DNA of 64,000 nucleotides from Chlorella sorokiniana (Eukaryota; Chlorophyta; Trebouxiophyceae; Chlorellales; Chlorellaceae), in assembly GCA_025917655.1 (NCBI GenBank), contig CP084613.1:3288001-3352000 (forward strand), in the 5' to 3' direction. The notes beneath the pieces are model-generated. The model had not been told where the DNA came from. It ran no database searches and worked only from the letters and a program-made list of their open reading frames with translations. Within the stretch, counting starts at the first letter, position 1. Each line of letters begins with the position of its first letter. The translations under genes and the position numbers were made by a program. Below are positions 11,060 to 22,401 of the stretch, piece after piece.

Positions 11060-14000
11060 TCAACGAAAGCCCAGGCGCTCCATCATGCCGGCCAGCCACA
11101 GCAACACGCGGGCAGCAAAATACAGGCACTGCAGCAAGGGCAGAAGCGCCAGCATGCCACCTGCCTGCAGGGGCGACAGGCGTGCCGCAGCCTCGCGATC
11201 CGCTGCCGTCCTCAGGTGAGCCAAGGCTGCCGCCTCGCCGCGGGCTGCCGCAAGCGCCTCCTCCAGAGCCTGCGGGCAGCAGTGCAGCAGGCAGATTGGC
11301 TGGATGTTGCTGGGTGCGCTGCAGTGGGCTGCTTGCACGCCCCGTCGGTGAGCCGCGAGCTTGCTGCGCCCTCTGCTCACCACGACCTGGGAGGTGGCGG
11401 TTCGCCGCCCCTCCTCCTCCTCCACCACCTTGCTCTGCAGCGCCCGCAGATCCGCCGCCTGCCGGCACATGCGCTCAGACAGGGAGGCGGCCTCCGCGGC
11501 GCGTGCCTCCGCCTCTGCCTTGGCTGCTGCCAGCTTGTCCTGGGCGGCTGCCAGGCTGGCAGACAGCTCAGCAGACTGGCTGTTGGCAGCAGCGGCCGCC
11601 CCCTCCAGCTCCCCCAGGCGACCCTGCAGGTCCCGCAGCTTCTGCATGCTCAGCTTGGCCACCTGCTTGGCAGCTGCGCCCCAGGGTGCCCTGCATCTGC
11701 AGGGGCGCGATGCCAGGGGGCAGGCGGGGTTTGTCGTGAAAGCGTGGCTATCTTTGCTGGCGGTTGTTGGTACAGGAGCGACCAGGTCTGCAGGTTGTAG
11801 GCACACGAGCAACCAAACCAGCGGCCCACCCTTGCAGCCTCCAAATCAGCCAGCGCAGCCGACAGCTGGCCGCCCAGCTGGCCCGCTCGGCGCTCCGCCT
11901 CCTCCTTTGCGGCGGCCATGGCATCGCGCTCGGAGCGAGCGGCGGCAATCATGCCCAGCCACTCTGCGGACACGAGCGGCGATTGCATGTCAACACAAGT
12001 CGGGTGCCTGAAAGGAGGTGCCGAGAACCACACTGCTGTTGCGCATTGGCCAGAACCTCCCACCCAGTGGGAACTCACCCGACTCAATGCTGTCCTCCGC
12101 GGCTTCGCCGCCCAGCGCCAGCGCGTTGGCCAGGGACTCGCCCAGGTGGCTGACCGTGTCGCGCAGGCTCTCCACCTCCTCGCCCAGCTCAGCCACGCGC
12201 CCCCAGGCGCTCCGCCTCCGCCTGAGCAGCGGCCCGCTCAGCCTGCGCAGCGCGGGCGTGCGGCGGCCTCGCCCTCTGCCGCCTCACGTAGCTGCGTCAG
12301 GCTCGCCTCATACTGGAACTTGGAGGCCTGCCAGTTGGTGCCCTGCGCGAGTGTAAAAAAGGTGGGCAAGCGAGCATGGAAAGGCCGCTTGGTCGCCAAC
12401 GAAGGCAGTGCAAAGAGCCGTGTTTCGAGATGTGAGACCCGCTCCAGGAGTCAACCGTGCCACCAGCCCCACCTCGGTGGCGTTGTCCGCCAGGCGCCGC
12501 TCGAAGGAGGCCTGCGCAGCCGCCAGCTCCGCCTCAAGGACCGAGACGCGCTTCTGCCCATCCTGCGCATCCTTGCGGGCGGCCTCCAAGTCGGCGATGA
12601 CGCTGGTATGGGCGGCCTGCACCGCTGCCAGGTTGGCGGTGGAGGAGGCCTGCGCGGCACCCAGCGCCTCCAGCTGCGCACCCGCCTCCTGGCTGGCCTG
12701 CTCCGCGCCAGCCTGCGCCTCCTTCAGTGCAGCCTCGGCCTCGGCCTTCAGGCCCTGCAGCGCGGCAGCCGCAGCCTCCTGCTCCGCCAAGCGCTCCTCT
12801 GCAGCAGCCAGGTCGGCCTGCAGAGCCTGCTTGGCCGCATTAGCGGCGGCCAGGGCCTCGCGCTCCTTCGCCAGCTCCGCCGCCTTGCCCTTCAGCTCCG
12901 CCGCCAGCTGGGCACCAATGTCCTGCTCCGCATCCAGCTGGGCCTCCAGCGACCTCACCTCCTACGTACCCAAGAGGAGGTTGGCGGCAGTGGGCCTAGA
13001 TTGCTGGGCGAAATTGGCAGTTTGTACCATTGTTGCGCGCAGCGTTGGCCAAGCGATCAATGGCCCATTGCCTGCTGCGTGAAACAATGGTACAAACTGC
13101 CAGCTCAGCGTGCAGCCCCGGAGCTAGCGCACAGACCAACGCACCTCAAACTTGCCCTCCAGGTCTTGCTGCAGGCCGCGGATCTTCTCAAAGGCCAGCC
13201 GCACCGTCTGCTTGGCAGCGTTACCCTGCAGACGAGAGGCTCAAAGTCAATACTTTTCAGGAAGGCCAGCGTGTTCTGCCAAGTTGCAAGCTGCGCCCGC
13301 CAGACAAAGCCACTGAGTGCGCGCACCTGGGGCGTGCCGTGCGCACGCGCCTCAGCCAGCTCCCGAGCCGCCTGGTGTGCCTCAGCGACAGCCTCCGCGC
13401 GCGCAGCCTGCAGCCGTGCAGCCTCTGCTTCGGCCGTGGCGAGCTGTTTCTCCAGGGCGGCCTGCGTTGCCTTGCTTGCTGTGCACAAGGCCGCATACTC
13501 GCCGCGCACCTCCTCCATCTGCAGCGAGGACAAGGTGTGCACGCATCAGAACACATCAATACGAATGAATGGACAGCAGCCTGTAGTGCACATAGTGCTT
13601 GGCCCAAGAAGGGCAGGGCAGACAGGGATTGCTCACCTGAGCTGAGGTAGAATCCAGGCTGGCCTGCAGCTCCTGTGCAGTAGCTCTCAGCACCGCCACC
13701 TGGGCCTCTGCGGCATCCTTGCCCTGCCGCAGCTCAGCGCACTGCACCTGCACAGCCGACAGCGAGCGCTGCAGCTCCTCGTGCTGCGCCTGCGTGGCCT
13801 CCAGCGCACGGCTGGCGCTGTTGGCCTCATGGCGAACGATGCCCAGGGTGGCCTGCAGCGATTCCACCTGTGGACGGGCGGCAGAGGAGGGGGGCTAGTG
13901 ATCAAACGGTCGTTGGTGTGCCCTTTGCGCTTCAGATGAAAGCATGCCTTTGCATGGCAATGCTCGCTGAAGCCACTGGCAGCAACTGAGGAGCAATGCA

Positions 14001-17000
14001 CACTGCCCACCTCGCCGGTCAGGTTGGACACCTCGCTGTGCAGGCTCTTGCGCTGGTCGGTAAGGGAGATGATCTGGTCCTGCAGCTGAGCGTCGCTCTC
14101 GCGGTACTTGTCCACGCTGCGCTGCAGCTCCTCGCACTGCACAGCCAGCCGCCGCTGCTCCTTCTCAGCAGCCTGCATGCGAGAGTGCATTGGACAGCTG
14201 AACGCTGTATGAGCTGGGCAAGCTCTTTGCAAATCGACACATCACAGGCCACCCGCGCAGCTTCCCACCTGTGCTGCCAGCGCCTCATGCTCAAGGAACG
14301 CCACCCGCTGTTCCAGCTGGATGATGCGCTCCTCGCGGGCAGCCACCTCCAGCTTGGAGTCCTCAATCGCGCCTTGAAGCTCGCGGATGCGCTGGAAGGC
14401 GAGCGTGCTGACCTTCTTGGCCGCCTCGCCTGCATGGCAGAACAAAGGGCATGTGATGGCGACGCGTTTGGGGTCGTCCATTGAGCGCGACAGGACATTT
14501 CCTTCACATAACATGAAATGGCCGGCATGAAGCTCACCCTTGGGTGTGCCAGTGTGTTGGGCAGTTTCCAGCTCACTGCAAGCCTCTGCCAGCTCAGCAG
14601 ACAGCGCCGCCAGGCGGGAGTTGGCCTCATCGCGGGCCTCCACAGCCGCCACTTTCTCAACGGCAAGGGCGTCAACCTGAGCCTGAAGCAACTCCGCCTG
14701 CAGGAAACCACAAACAACAGCTGGTCAACATTGGCGGATAGGACTGGGTCAGAAGCGCAGCCTGGAGATGAGGACAAACCTCGCACCGACTTCAACCCAC
14801 AGCGCTCACCTTGGCAATTGCCTCCTGCGAAGCGATCTCCAGGCGCATGTTGGTGCTGGCCAGGTCACGGGCGTTGGCTTCCTGGGTGGCCCTGGCCGCC
14901 TCCAGCTCAGCAGTCAGCTCTGCCGTGCGGGCGGTCAGCTCCGCCTCCTTGGCAGCAGCGCTGTCAGCCAGATCCTTCATTTGGGCCTCCAGCTCTCCCA
15001 GCCGTTGCTGAATGGAGCCCCTTGCAGCTTGCGCAGCGGCCAGGCTCGCCTGCAGCTCAGCAATGTGGCCATGCAACTGCTGCTGTACGCGGTCCCCAGC
15101 AGAAGATGCCTCCTCCAGCTGCTCCTCTAGACGCGCCACCTCGGCCGCCTTGCCATTGCATGCTGCCTGCAGCTGGTCGATGGAGGCCTGCAAAAAGGAG
15201 GGAGCAAAGGGCTGTCCAGCCGCGTTAGAACCTGCTCAGCAGCCGCAGCTGAGGTCTGCGAGGACACACACCACAAGGCACAAGCAGTCGCATCGCCCCA
15301 CCTGCATGGCGTCATGCTTCTGCTGCACCCCCTTCTCGCGCTCCTCCTCCTCCAGCTGCAGCTTGCGCACCCGCTCCAGCGCCAGGCGGCTCACAGTCTT
15401 GGCCGCCTCGCCTGCAAGAGAGCAAGTGCGGCGGCGTTGCGGCAAGCGCCATCCCGGCGGCCTCGCACACACAGACCTGCTGACACAGCACCGAGGACAG
15501 GGAGCTCCGCTTCCTATGCAGCATGTAACTCACCATGCGGCGTGCCGACGCCGCGCGCCTCCACCACCTCCTGCCTCAGCGCCTCCACCTGGCTCTGCAG
15601 CTCCACGGTCTGACGCACCGCAGCGTCCTTCTGCAGCACAAGGGCGCTGCGCTCCTCCGCCAGCTGCTCCAGCGCCGCTTGCACCTCCTTCACCTGGAAT
15701 GGGGCGCAAGGAGGATGACGACTTCATGCTTGCTGTGCATCGGGTACAACCACATGAACCGGCAAGCGTCAAACCACAGGCAGCAGGCGCTCCAGCGGTG
15801 CCCACCTTGGCCTCAGCCGCGGAACTAGCAGAAGCCATCTCCTGCTGCAGCGCCTCTAGTGCATGTGCCTTGGCAGCCACCTCAGCGGCCAGTTGCGCCG
15901 CGTCCTGCCCTGCTGCTGCCAGCTGCTGCTCCAGGCTGGCGCGTTCATTCCCTGCCGCGGCCAGCTCTCCTTCCAGCCTGGCAATGCACTGCGCAAGCTG
16001 CTCCACACGGCCACTTGCTACCTCCCTTTCACGATGCAACTCGGCCTCCAGGGCTGCCAACCGCACGGCGGTGGCAGCGCTGTCACTCTCCAGGGTGGCG
16101 CAGCGCTCATTGGCCTCCCGCAGCTGCCCCTCCAGCTCCTCCTTTAAAAGGGCAGCCTCAGCTTCTGCCTGCAACGCAGCAGCAGGAACAGGACAAGCAT
16201 AGTTGCAACCTTTTTGAAAGCCAGCAACCTTTTTGAAAGCCAGCCTCATACAGCACGGGCCAGGCACATCCAAGTCGCACCCGGGCTAGCTTATCCTCAG
16301 CCTCGCTCACTGCCACGTCACGCTGGCGTGCCGCTGCCTCCAGCCCAGCAATCGTTTGCTCTAAGGTGGCCGCGCTGGCCGTCTTGGCATCAATGCACTG
16401 ACGCCCCTCAGCCACCGCGCTCTGCAGCTCCCGAATGCGCTGAAACGCAAGGCGTGCCACCAGCTTGGCGCCCTCGCCGCGAGGGGTTCCAGCTTTGGCC
16501 TGCATCTTGAACTCCTCCTCGCGAATCTGCACCCAATCATTAAACAAGGCTTGCATGCAAAACAGCCCTGCGTTTTTGCTAGTGCTGGTGCTGACGTGCC
16601 ACAAACGCAATAGGGACTCAGCAGCGCACCAGCGGGCCCACCTGCAGCTGATGCGCCACCTCCTCGAGGTTGCGGGACGCTGCCTCAGCCTCACGCTCCA
16701 GTGCATCACGCTCAGATTCGAGGCTGGCCAGCTGTGAGCCCAGCTCCGCCACCTGCCATGCAACGGAGGTTGGATTGCTGCAGAATCACTGCAAAGAGGC
16801 CGAACCAGCCAGGCACAATGTGCAGCAAGCTCCGGACCAACAAAAAAACCCGCACCTTGGTGTCCATGGCAGCCTTGAGCTCGACATTGACGGCCTCCAA
16901 GCGTTGAATGGCTGCCTGCACGTTTGCCACAGTGACGGTCATCTCGGCAGCAGCAGCCTCGCTGACGGACAGCCTCTCCTCCAGCTCCTGCCTCGCGCGC

Positions 17001-19610
17001 TGCAGCTCTTCGCAGCGCTGCTCTGCAGCGGCGGCATCGGCACGCGCAGCAAGCAGGTCGCTCTCCGAGCGCTCCGCAGCACGGCCAGCTCTCCCTCCAG
17101 CTCAGCGGCGGCAGCATCCCTGGCCGCCAGCTGGTCTTTGAGCTGCTGACGAATGTTGCTTTCAATGGACAGCTGCGGGAAGGGCGGGGCGGGAGCAGGG
17201 ATGCGTCAGACACAAAGTAGCCCAAGAACAAGGCTGCTCAAGGTTGCCGCTGCATCATACAGACATTTGCTTCCTGCCTGTGGACTCACCCGCGTCTCCA
17301 GGCGCCCCTTCTCCTCCAGCAGCTCGCCCTTGGCGCTGCAGGCAGACGCAAATTCAGCCTGAAGGCTGGCCAACTCGCCCTGAAGCTGCGTCGCCTGCTG
17401 CTGCGCCTCCTGGAGTGCCTTCTTGGTGGCCTCGTGCTGCTCATTCTGCAGGCCAAAGTCACCCCCAATCCAGGCCACGTCAGTGACAATGACTCGCACC
17501 ATGCTCCGAGCATGTCCAGGGCGAGGCGCCAAGTGGGAAATCAAGGGTCTGATGAACGAGCAGTACACCCAGGCAGAACAGCTCACCAGCTTGCCCGCCT
17601 CCTTGGTCGCAGCGGCAGTGGCACGCACAAGGCTTTCCAGCGACGCATTCTTCTCGGCTTGGGCCTTGGCCAGCTCTCGCTCCTTGTCAGCCACAAGCTC
17701 TGCGTACTGCGTGCGGAGAGGTGGGCAGAGGGTCAGGTGAGTCACACGGAGGTCAATGGCACAGTATTCCAGCAGCTCAAGGGACCGCTACGACCAGCGG
17801 CAGCAGGCATCAACAGGCGCGCTCACTTGGCGCTCCATGCGCTGCTCGAGCTCCAGCTTCTCGCCCTTCAGCTTCTCTGCAGCCACGCGCTCAGTGTCCA
17901 GCGCTTGTTCCATATCCCTGCTAGCAATATAAAAGGGCAGTGTGTCACTGGGAAGAAGGATATCGCCAGAGAAGCTCTGAGGCGTAGGGAGCTCTGCTGT
18001 TCTGCGGACAGTCAGGCACCAGGCCCCCACCTGAGCGTGTCAAGAACCTTTGGCAAGCGCCGCTTTGCATCATTGCCCTCGGGAGTGCCCTGCAGCAACA
18101 CGCAACAACATCAGGACGATGGTGCTGAGAATCTGGGTCTCTTCATGCACGCCTGCTGAGCAGCACCCACCTCCTTGGCACGCTGCAACGCATGTTCCAG
18201 CGCCGCATCCATTTCGCGGTTGAGCTCCTGCTGTGCTGCAAGGTCCTGCCTGCACCCAGGGAGGGGCGCATGCTCAGCCTTCAGGCAGGGAGGGCGTTGA
18301 ACCTCCGCCTCAGGAATGGTGGAAGCAAAGGTGCAGCCCACCTGAGGGTCCCCTCCTCCCGCTCCATGGCTGCCATACGCTCCATGAGCATATCGCAAAC
18401 TTGCTCCATCTGCAAGGCAGGCTGGGTGTTATTAGACACAGTCGTAACGCAAGGGTTGGCACGGGAGGCTCGGCTTCAGTTTCACCGGCCAGGCAGCAAG
18501 GTGTGGAGCAGAACTCAGGTGTGCGCCACCTGCTCCACCCGCGAGGCGGCGGCCGCCATGTACTCAGTGGCGATCCTCAGCTCGTCCTTCACGCTGCGCA
18601 TGATGTTGCGATCCACCTTCCCGACTTTTGGGAGCCCTGCAGGTGGTGGAGGCACGTTGAGATAGGGTATGCCGGCAGAGCAGCTGGGAAGCGCGCATAG
18701 CTTCACCCACAGCGACATCTAGGGGCCGCCAGCCCACCTGGTTGGCCTTGGCCTCCTGATCCTGCAGCTTGCGCTCCGCCCTCTGCACCTTCTTGGCGCT
18801 CTGGATCAGGTCGGTGCGAGCCAGTACCAGCTCCTGGTACGCCTGCCGCGTGCGCTCCAGCTTGCTGCTCAGCTCCTGGAGGCGCGTCTGCACAGGGAGG
18901 CGGGGCTGGCTGTGTAAGTAAAGAAGGCACGCCAGGAGCGAAAAGGATCGCTGGTAGATAAATAGTGCAGGCACCGCATGAGCAAGAGACAGTGGCGAAG
19001 GCAGCCCTTCCCCCTTCTGGGGGGCTCCTTTCATCTAGCTCACGTGGTGGCTCTGTGACGCCGCAGCATCGCCAGAAGCGGACGCTGCATGTGGCGGAGT
19101 TTGTATACTGTCAGCATAATGGTTCAGCGTAAGCATGGGCCTGATCCAGCTCAGAAGTAAGCACTTGCGTCTCCCACCTTTCTCCAGTGCCATGCGCTCC
19201 TGCTCCAACCTGCGCTCCAGTTCGCTCTCAAGCTTCCTCAGCGAATCTTCTCGCAGGCCCTTCTGGCTCGGAGTTGGCATTGGGGAGCTGAACAAGGCCT
19301 GCGTGATGTTTGTTGACCACAGGCTCGATTCCATGGCACCCAGCAGGCATGCCCCAGCTGCTCGAGCAGGGCAGCATCGGCGGCAGCAGAGGCAGGTGTT
19401 GACAGCTTCAGGAAGCTCGCCTTGCTATTGCCATGGTCGGACGGCGTGCTGGGCGGCACTTGAGGCTTGGGAATGCGCGAATTGAATGCGCTGCTGACAG
19501 CCTTCAGGCTCCAGTCGGCTGGGCTGTCCGGCTGCTCAGACTGGGCGATCAGCCCTTTCGTGGGACTTGCAGACGCAGGGCGCCGCTGAAAGCTGAAACT
19601 GTTCTCGTTC
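11060..19610 (-). CDS. Giant tail-anchored coiled-coil protein with a repeated GTPxG...LAFQRIRELQ module
   Basis: The start ATG at 19610 begins MNENSFSFQRRPASASPTKG, a Ser/Pro-rich head of about 100 residues. More than 20 exons of almost unbroken Ala/Glu/Leu/Gln heptads follow, separated by introns of about 60-150 bp. The last exon (ending 11060) finishes with GGMLALLPLLQCLYFAARVL and LWLAGMMERLGFR, a C-terminal membrane anchor. Within the coil a module recurs at least five times: near 16500 (GTPRGEGAKLVARLAFQRIR), 15557/15411 (GTPHG + EAAKTVSRLALERVRKLQ), 14555/14430 (GTPKG + EAAKKVSTLAFQRIRELQ), 13345/13230 (GTPQ + GNAAKQTVRLAFEKIRGLQ) and 11690 (AAAKQVAKLSMQKLRDLQ), with a looser copy near 18090 (GTPEGNDAKRRL). 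The layout is like golgins and other organelle tethers, but I recognise no family. Exon boundaries are only partly resolved. Confidence 0.75.
16206..16243. repeat. 19-bp perfect tandem duplication in a coiled-coil intron
   Basis: The unit caacctttttgaaagccag occurs twice without a gap (16206-16224 and 16225-16243), within an intron of the giant coiled-coil gene. Confidence 0.85.
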
Positions 19611-19911
19611 ATCCTATCAGTTGCTGCCGAACGTGTAGACCGACTGCCAGGCTCGACTCAAAGCAAGCAGGACCCAACAGAACTCCCACTCAATAGAAAC
19701 AACCTCCCAGGCTGTCCCAAACGCTAAAAGCACAGCTCTGGTATCGGCCCACCGGTGTTTGGGTTAAAATTGGAGTGCGCGGCTGTACGTACTGGTTTCA
19801 CACTTTGCCCCGCAAGCTGTGCATGCAAGCGATGATCACGGCCTTGGAAGAATACAAAACTGAATAATCTCGAGCCACAGTGTGTGCTGAGGTCCCGCCT
19901 CCATTTGCGAC
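19611..19911. promoter_or_regulatory. 5' spacer between coiled-coil gene (-) and dehydrogenase (+)
   Basis: A 301-bp gap between diverging start codons, A/T-richer than the flanks. Probably a bidirectional promoter. No motif recognised. Confidence 0.4.
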
Positions 19912-20976
19912 ATGGCATTTCCTGGAAATCCTTCTCCAGTTAGCGTGGTGACAGGGGTCAGTCTGAACGGCATAGGTACGCGGTGACAGCAGCTATCAGA
20001 GGCTGACACTCGGCCTGGCCGCGGCTGTCGCCGCTCACCGCTGCCGCCTGCCACCCCTTTGCGGGTAACCTCTCCTTCCGCCTTGCACTCCAGGGCTGGA
20101 AGTGGCGGCAGGGCTGCGTGGTGCAGGCCATCATGTGATCCTTGCCTGCCGCAGTCAGGAACGCTGCAGCGACGCCAAGGCCGCGCTTGACGCGCGCCGC
20201 CTGCCTGGCTCTTGCGATTGCCGCTGCCTGGACCTGAACGATTTCGCCTCAGTGAGGCGGTTTGCCGAGGAGCTGCAGCGCTCAGGCGGGCCGCCCCTCA
20301 CGTGCCTCGTGAACAACGCGGGCGTGATGGGCGTGCCTCCGGGCCCCGACGGCGACTGCGCCCATTGGCGGCCCAACCACTTGGGCCCGTTCCTCCTCAC
20401 CCGCCTCCTGCTGCCGCTCATGGCTGCGGGTGGCCGCATCGTCACTGTGGCCAGCGAGGCGCACCGCCGCGGCAGCCTGCGCGTTGAGCGCGCGCAGAGC
20501 AGCGGGCGGCGGCACCTGGTTGAGCCACGTGGCGCCAGCACCAGCCCGCTGGCGTTGCTGGGCGAGGGCGGCTGGTACGGGCAGTACGCCCGCTCCAAGC
20601 TGGCAAACGTGCTGATGACGGCGGAGCTGTCGCGGCGGCTGCAGCAGCGCGCCAGCACCGTCACCTGCTACGCCGTCAGCCCCGGCCGTGTGAACACCGG
20701 CATCTTTGCAAACGTGCCTGGAGCGCTGCACGCCCCCTGCGCTGGCTGGCGGCGGCGGCCTTCCAGTCCCCCGAGCAGGGTGCGTCCACGGTGCTCCAAG
20801 CCGCCTTGGCACCCGAGCTTCAGGGCAAGCACGAACTGTATCTGCACAACATGCGGCCCTGCCGTGCATCGGCGGCAGCGCGCGATGCGGAGCTTGCAGC
20901 AAACCTGTGGCAGCTGAGCTGCGGGCAGGCGGGGCTGTCGGCGGCAGACGACGCGGCACTGTGGCCCCTGCACTGA
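19912..20976 (+). CDS. Short-chain dehydrogenase/reductase (retinol-dehydrogenase/TIC32-like)
   Basis: Exon 1 is 19912-19975; exon 2 starts at 20094. Seen motifs: nucleotide-binding TGVSLNGIG spanning the splice, ILACRS after the second strand, LDLNDFASVRRFA, LVNNAGVMG, PNHLGPFLLTRLLLP, IVTVASEAH, catalytic YARSK and CYAVSPGRVNTGIF. This is a classical NADP-type SDR of the subfamily that includes retinol dehydrogenases, WWOX-like enzymes and plastid TIC32. Substrate cannot be told. The dinucleotide motif is odd, with four residues between TG and GIG where three are usual. A single-base loss at CCCCC 20733-20737 breaks the frame; one added C gives PLRWLAAAAFQSPEQGAST and a normal C-terminus ending at 20976. 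A GT-AG excision of 20711-20766 would also restore the frame but would remove a conserved helix. It converges with the armadillo gene. Confidence 0.8.
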
Positions 20977-20995
20977 CCCCCCGCCTATTCGCGGC

Positions 20996-21000
20996 TGTAA
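20996..21000 (+). terminator. TGTAA polyadenylation signal of the dehydrogenase gene
   Basis: TGTAA lies 20 nt after the stop codon, the expected place and sequence for a green-algal poly(A) signal. Confidence 0.5.
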
Positions 21001-21081
21001 CAGCTCGATCACCAAGCCGTTGCAGGGCCGCTCAGGCTTGCCGGGTTCTCTCATGCCATTTGTCATTCTTTCAGGCAGGCA

Positions 21082-22087
21082 CTAATGCAAAAACGGGGCG
21101 GCTGCGTTCGCTGCCTGCTGCTCCTGGAGCGCCGCCGTGATGGCCTGCTTCGCCTCGCCATTGCCCGCCAGCTCTTTGAACAGCCCCGCAGCAACCTGCT
21201 GGCAGTCGCTGTCGTCGTGCTGCCGCATGAGGCGCAGGAGGGCGGCGCCGGCGCCCGGCGTGCTAGCCAGCTGCACCTGCCGAGTGGAGGAGCCGCTGAC
21301 CAGCATGCCCAGGCAGAGGAGCGCGCGCACTCGCACCTCCGCGCTGCCCTCCCCTCCCAGCAGGGCCGCCATGGCAGGCACCGCGCCTGCTGCAGCTGCC
21401 GCGTCTTTTGCGGCAGCGCTGTTTGCCGCCAGCTTGCACAGGCCGTCCATTGCTGCCTCACGCAGCTGCTCGCCAACCTGCGGGTCTGCCCGCCGCAGCA
21501 GCTGATCCACGCCACCCGCATCCAACACGCTCTGACATGTACTGTCACTGGCCTCGCCCAACGTGCCCAGCAGCACCAGGAGGTTGAGCTGTAGCGAGGC
21601 ATCCTGGGTACCGCCCTCCTTCAGCAGCGCGATCGCCCGCTCCGCCACCCTGCCCTCGATGCAGCTCTCCACCGCGGTGTCGCTGCTTTCTAGGCAGGCT
21701 GCCAAAGCAGCAGCTGCGTTGCGCTGATGGCGAAAGGGAGACCATGGCCAGGAATGAGCAGCAAGGCGAAAAGTGGGCTTTGCGGCATTTAAGGCAACTG
21801 ACGGCTTTGACTAAACGCATCAGGGCTGCTCTCACCTGCACCGCGACCTCTGGAGATTCCAGTAACAGTATCAGCTGCCCAGTGATGACACTCAGGTTGG
21901 CTGGGAGCTGCGTTTGCTGCAGCATGAGCGTGATAGTGACTGCCGCTGCCGCTTGTGCCTTCGCATCGCCACTGTCTGGTGCGAGGTGTCTAGAAACACG
22001 ATCAAGAGCTTCAGAGAAATCTTTCGGAGACGAAGCGGCGGGTGCAATCGCAGGCGGAGGTTGCATGTTGCCAACTTCGCCGGCCAA
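21082..22087 (-). CDS. Armadillo/HEAT-type repeat protein
   Basis: Two exons, 22087-21836 and 21723-21082, join in phase to give 297 residues. The protein is nearly all helical repeats: LQLNLLVLLGTLGEASD, VLDAGGVDQLLRRADPQ, LREAAMDGLCKLAANSAAAK, AGAVPAMAALLGGEG, VRVRALLCLGMLVSGS and VAAGLFKELAGNGEAKQAI. The recurring 'G(A/G)VxxLL' turns and Asn/Gly helix ends are typical of ARM repeats. No signal peptide or enzyme domain is seen. It could be a chaperone cofactor such as a Fes1/HspBP1-like protein or another ARM adaptor; there is not enough to decide. The 3' end faces the dehydrogenase gene with only 105 bp between the stops. Confidence 0.7.
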
Positions 22088-22401
22088 AGTGACAATGTGC
22101 TATGGGAAAAGGAAGAGATTGGCTCCGACGTGATGATGCACTTTCAGGGACGGCGAGCGCAACTTCCCTGATTCAAGCCAGCAGGGGCTTGCCATCCGCC
22201 GCTTGCAAAGCTCTTAACAATGAGCTGCACATGTTACAGCTGTGTAAGCGGCAGTGTCGAGAATGCTGCTTGGAAGCTGCAACTCCTGTCAGCTAGCGCG
22301 GCGTGAGGAGGAGGATGCCGCGCCAACTGTGCAGGCTTTGCGGGCATGGCCACACACAGCGCACGACACGAGTCGGTCTGTATGCCACACAAAGGCTGGG
22401 A
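22088..22401. promoter_or_regulatory. Spacer between THOC3 (3' end) and ARM gene (5' end), both minus strand
   Basis: A 314-bp tandem spacer. It carries TTACA at 22234-22238 (TGTAA on the minus strand), a candidate poly(A) signal for THOC3 about 165 nt past its stop; the rest must serve as promoter/5' UTR for the ARM gene. Confidence 0.4.

Noticed and set aside
11918-13645. A 575-codon open reading frame on the plus strand, rich in Leu, Arg and Gln
   Set aside because: It is the complement of the coiled-coil exons on the minus strand; long antisense frames are expected where codons end in G or C.
20711-20766. A 56-bp GT...AG segment in the dehydrogenase that could be an intron
   Set aside because: Removing it restores the frame but deletes a conserved helix; one added C at 20733-20737 restores both frame and conserved sequence.
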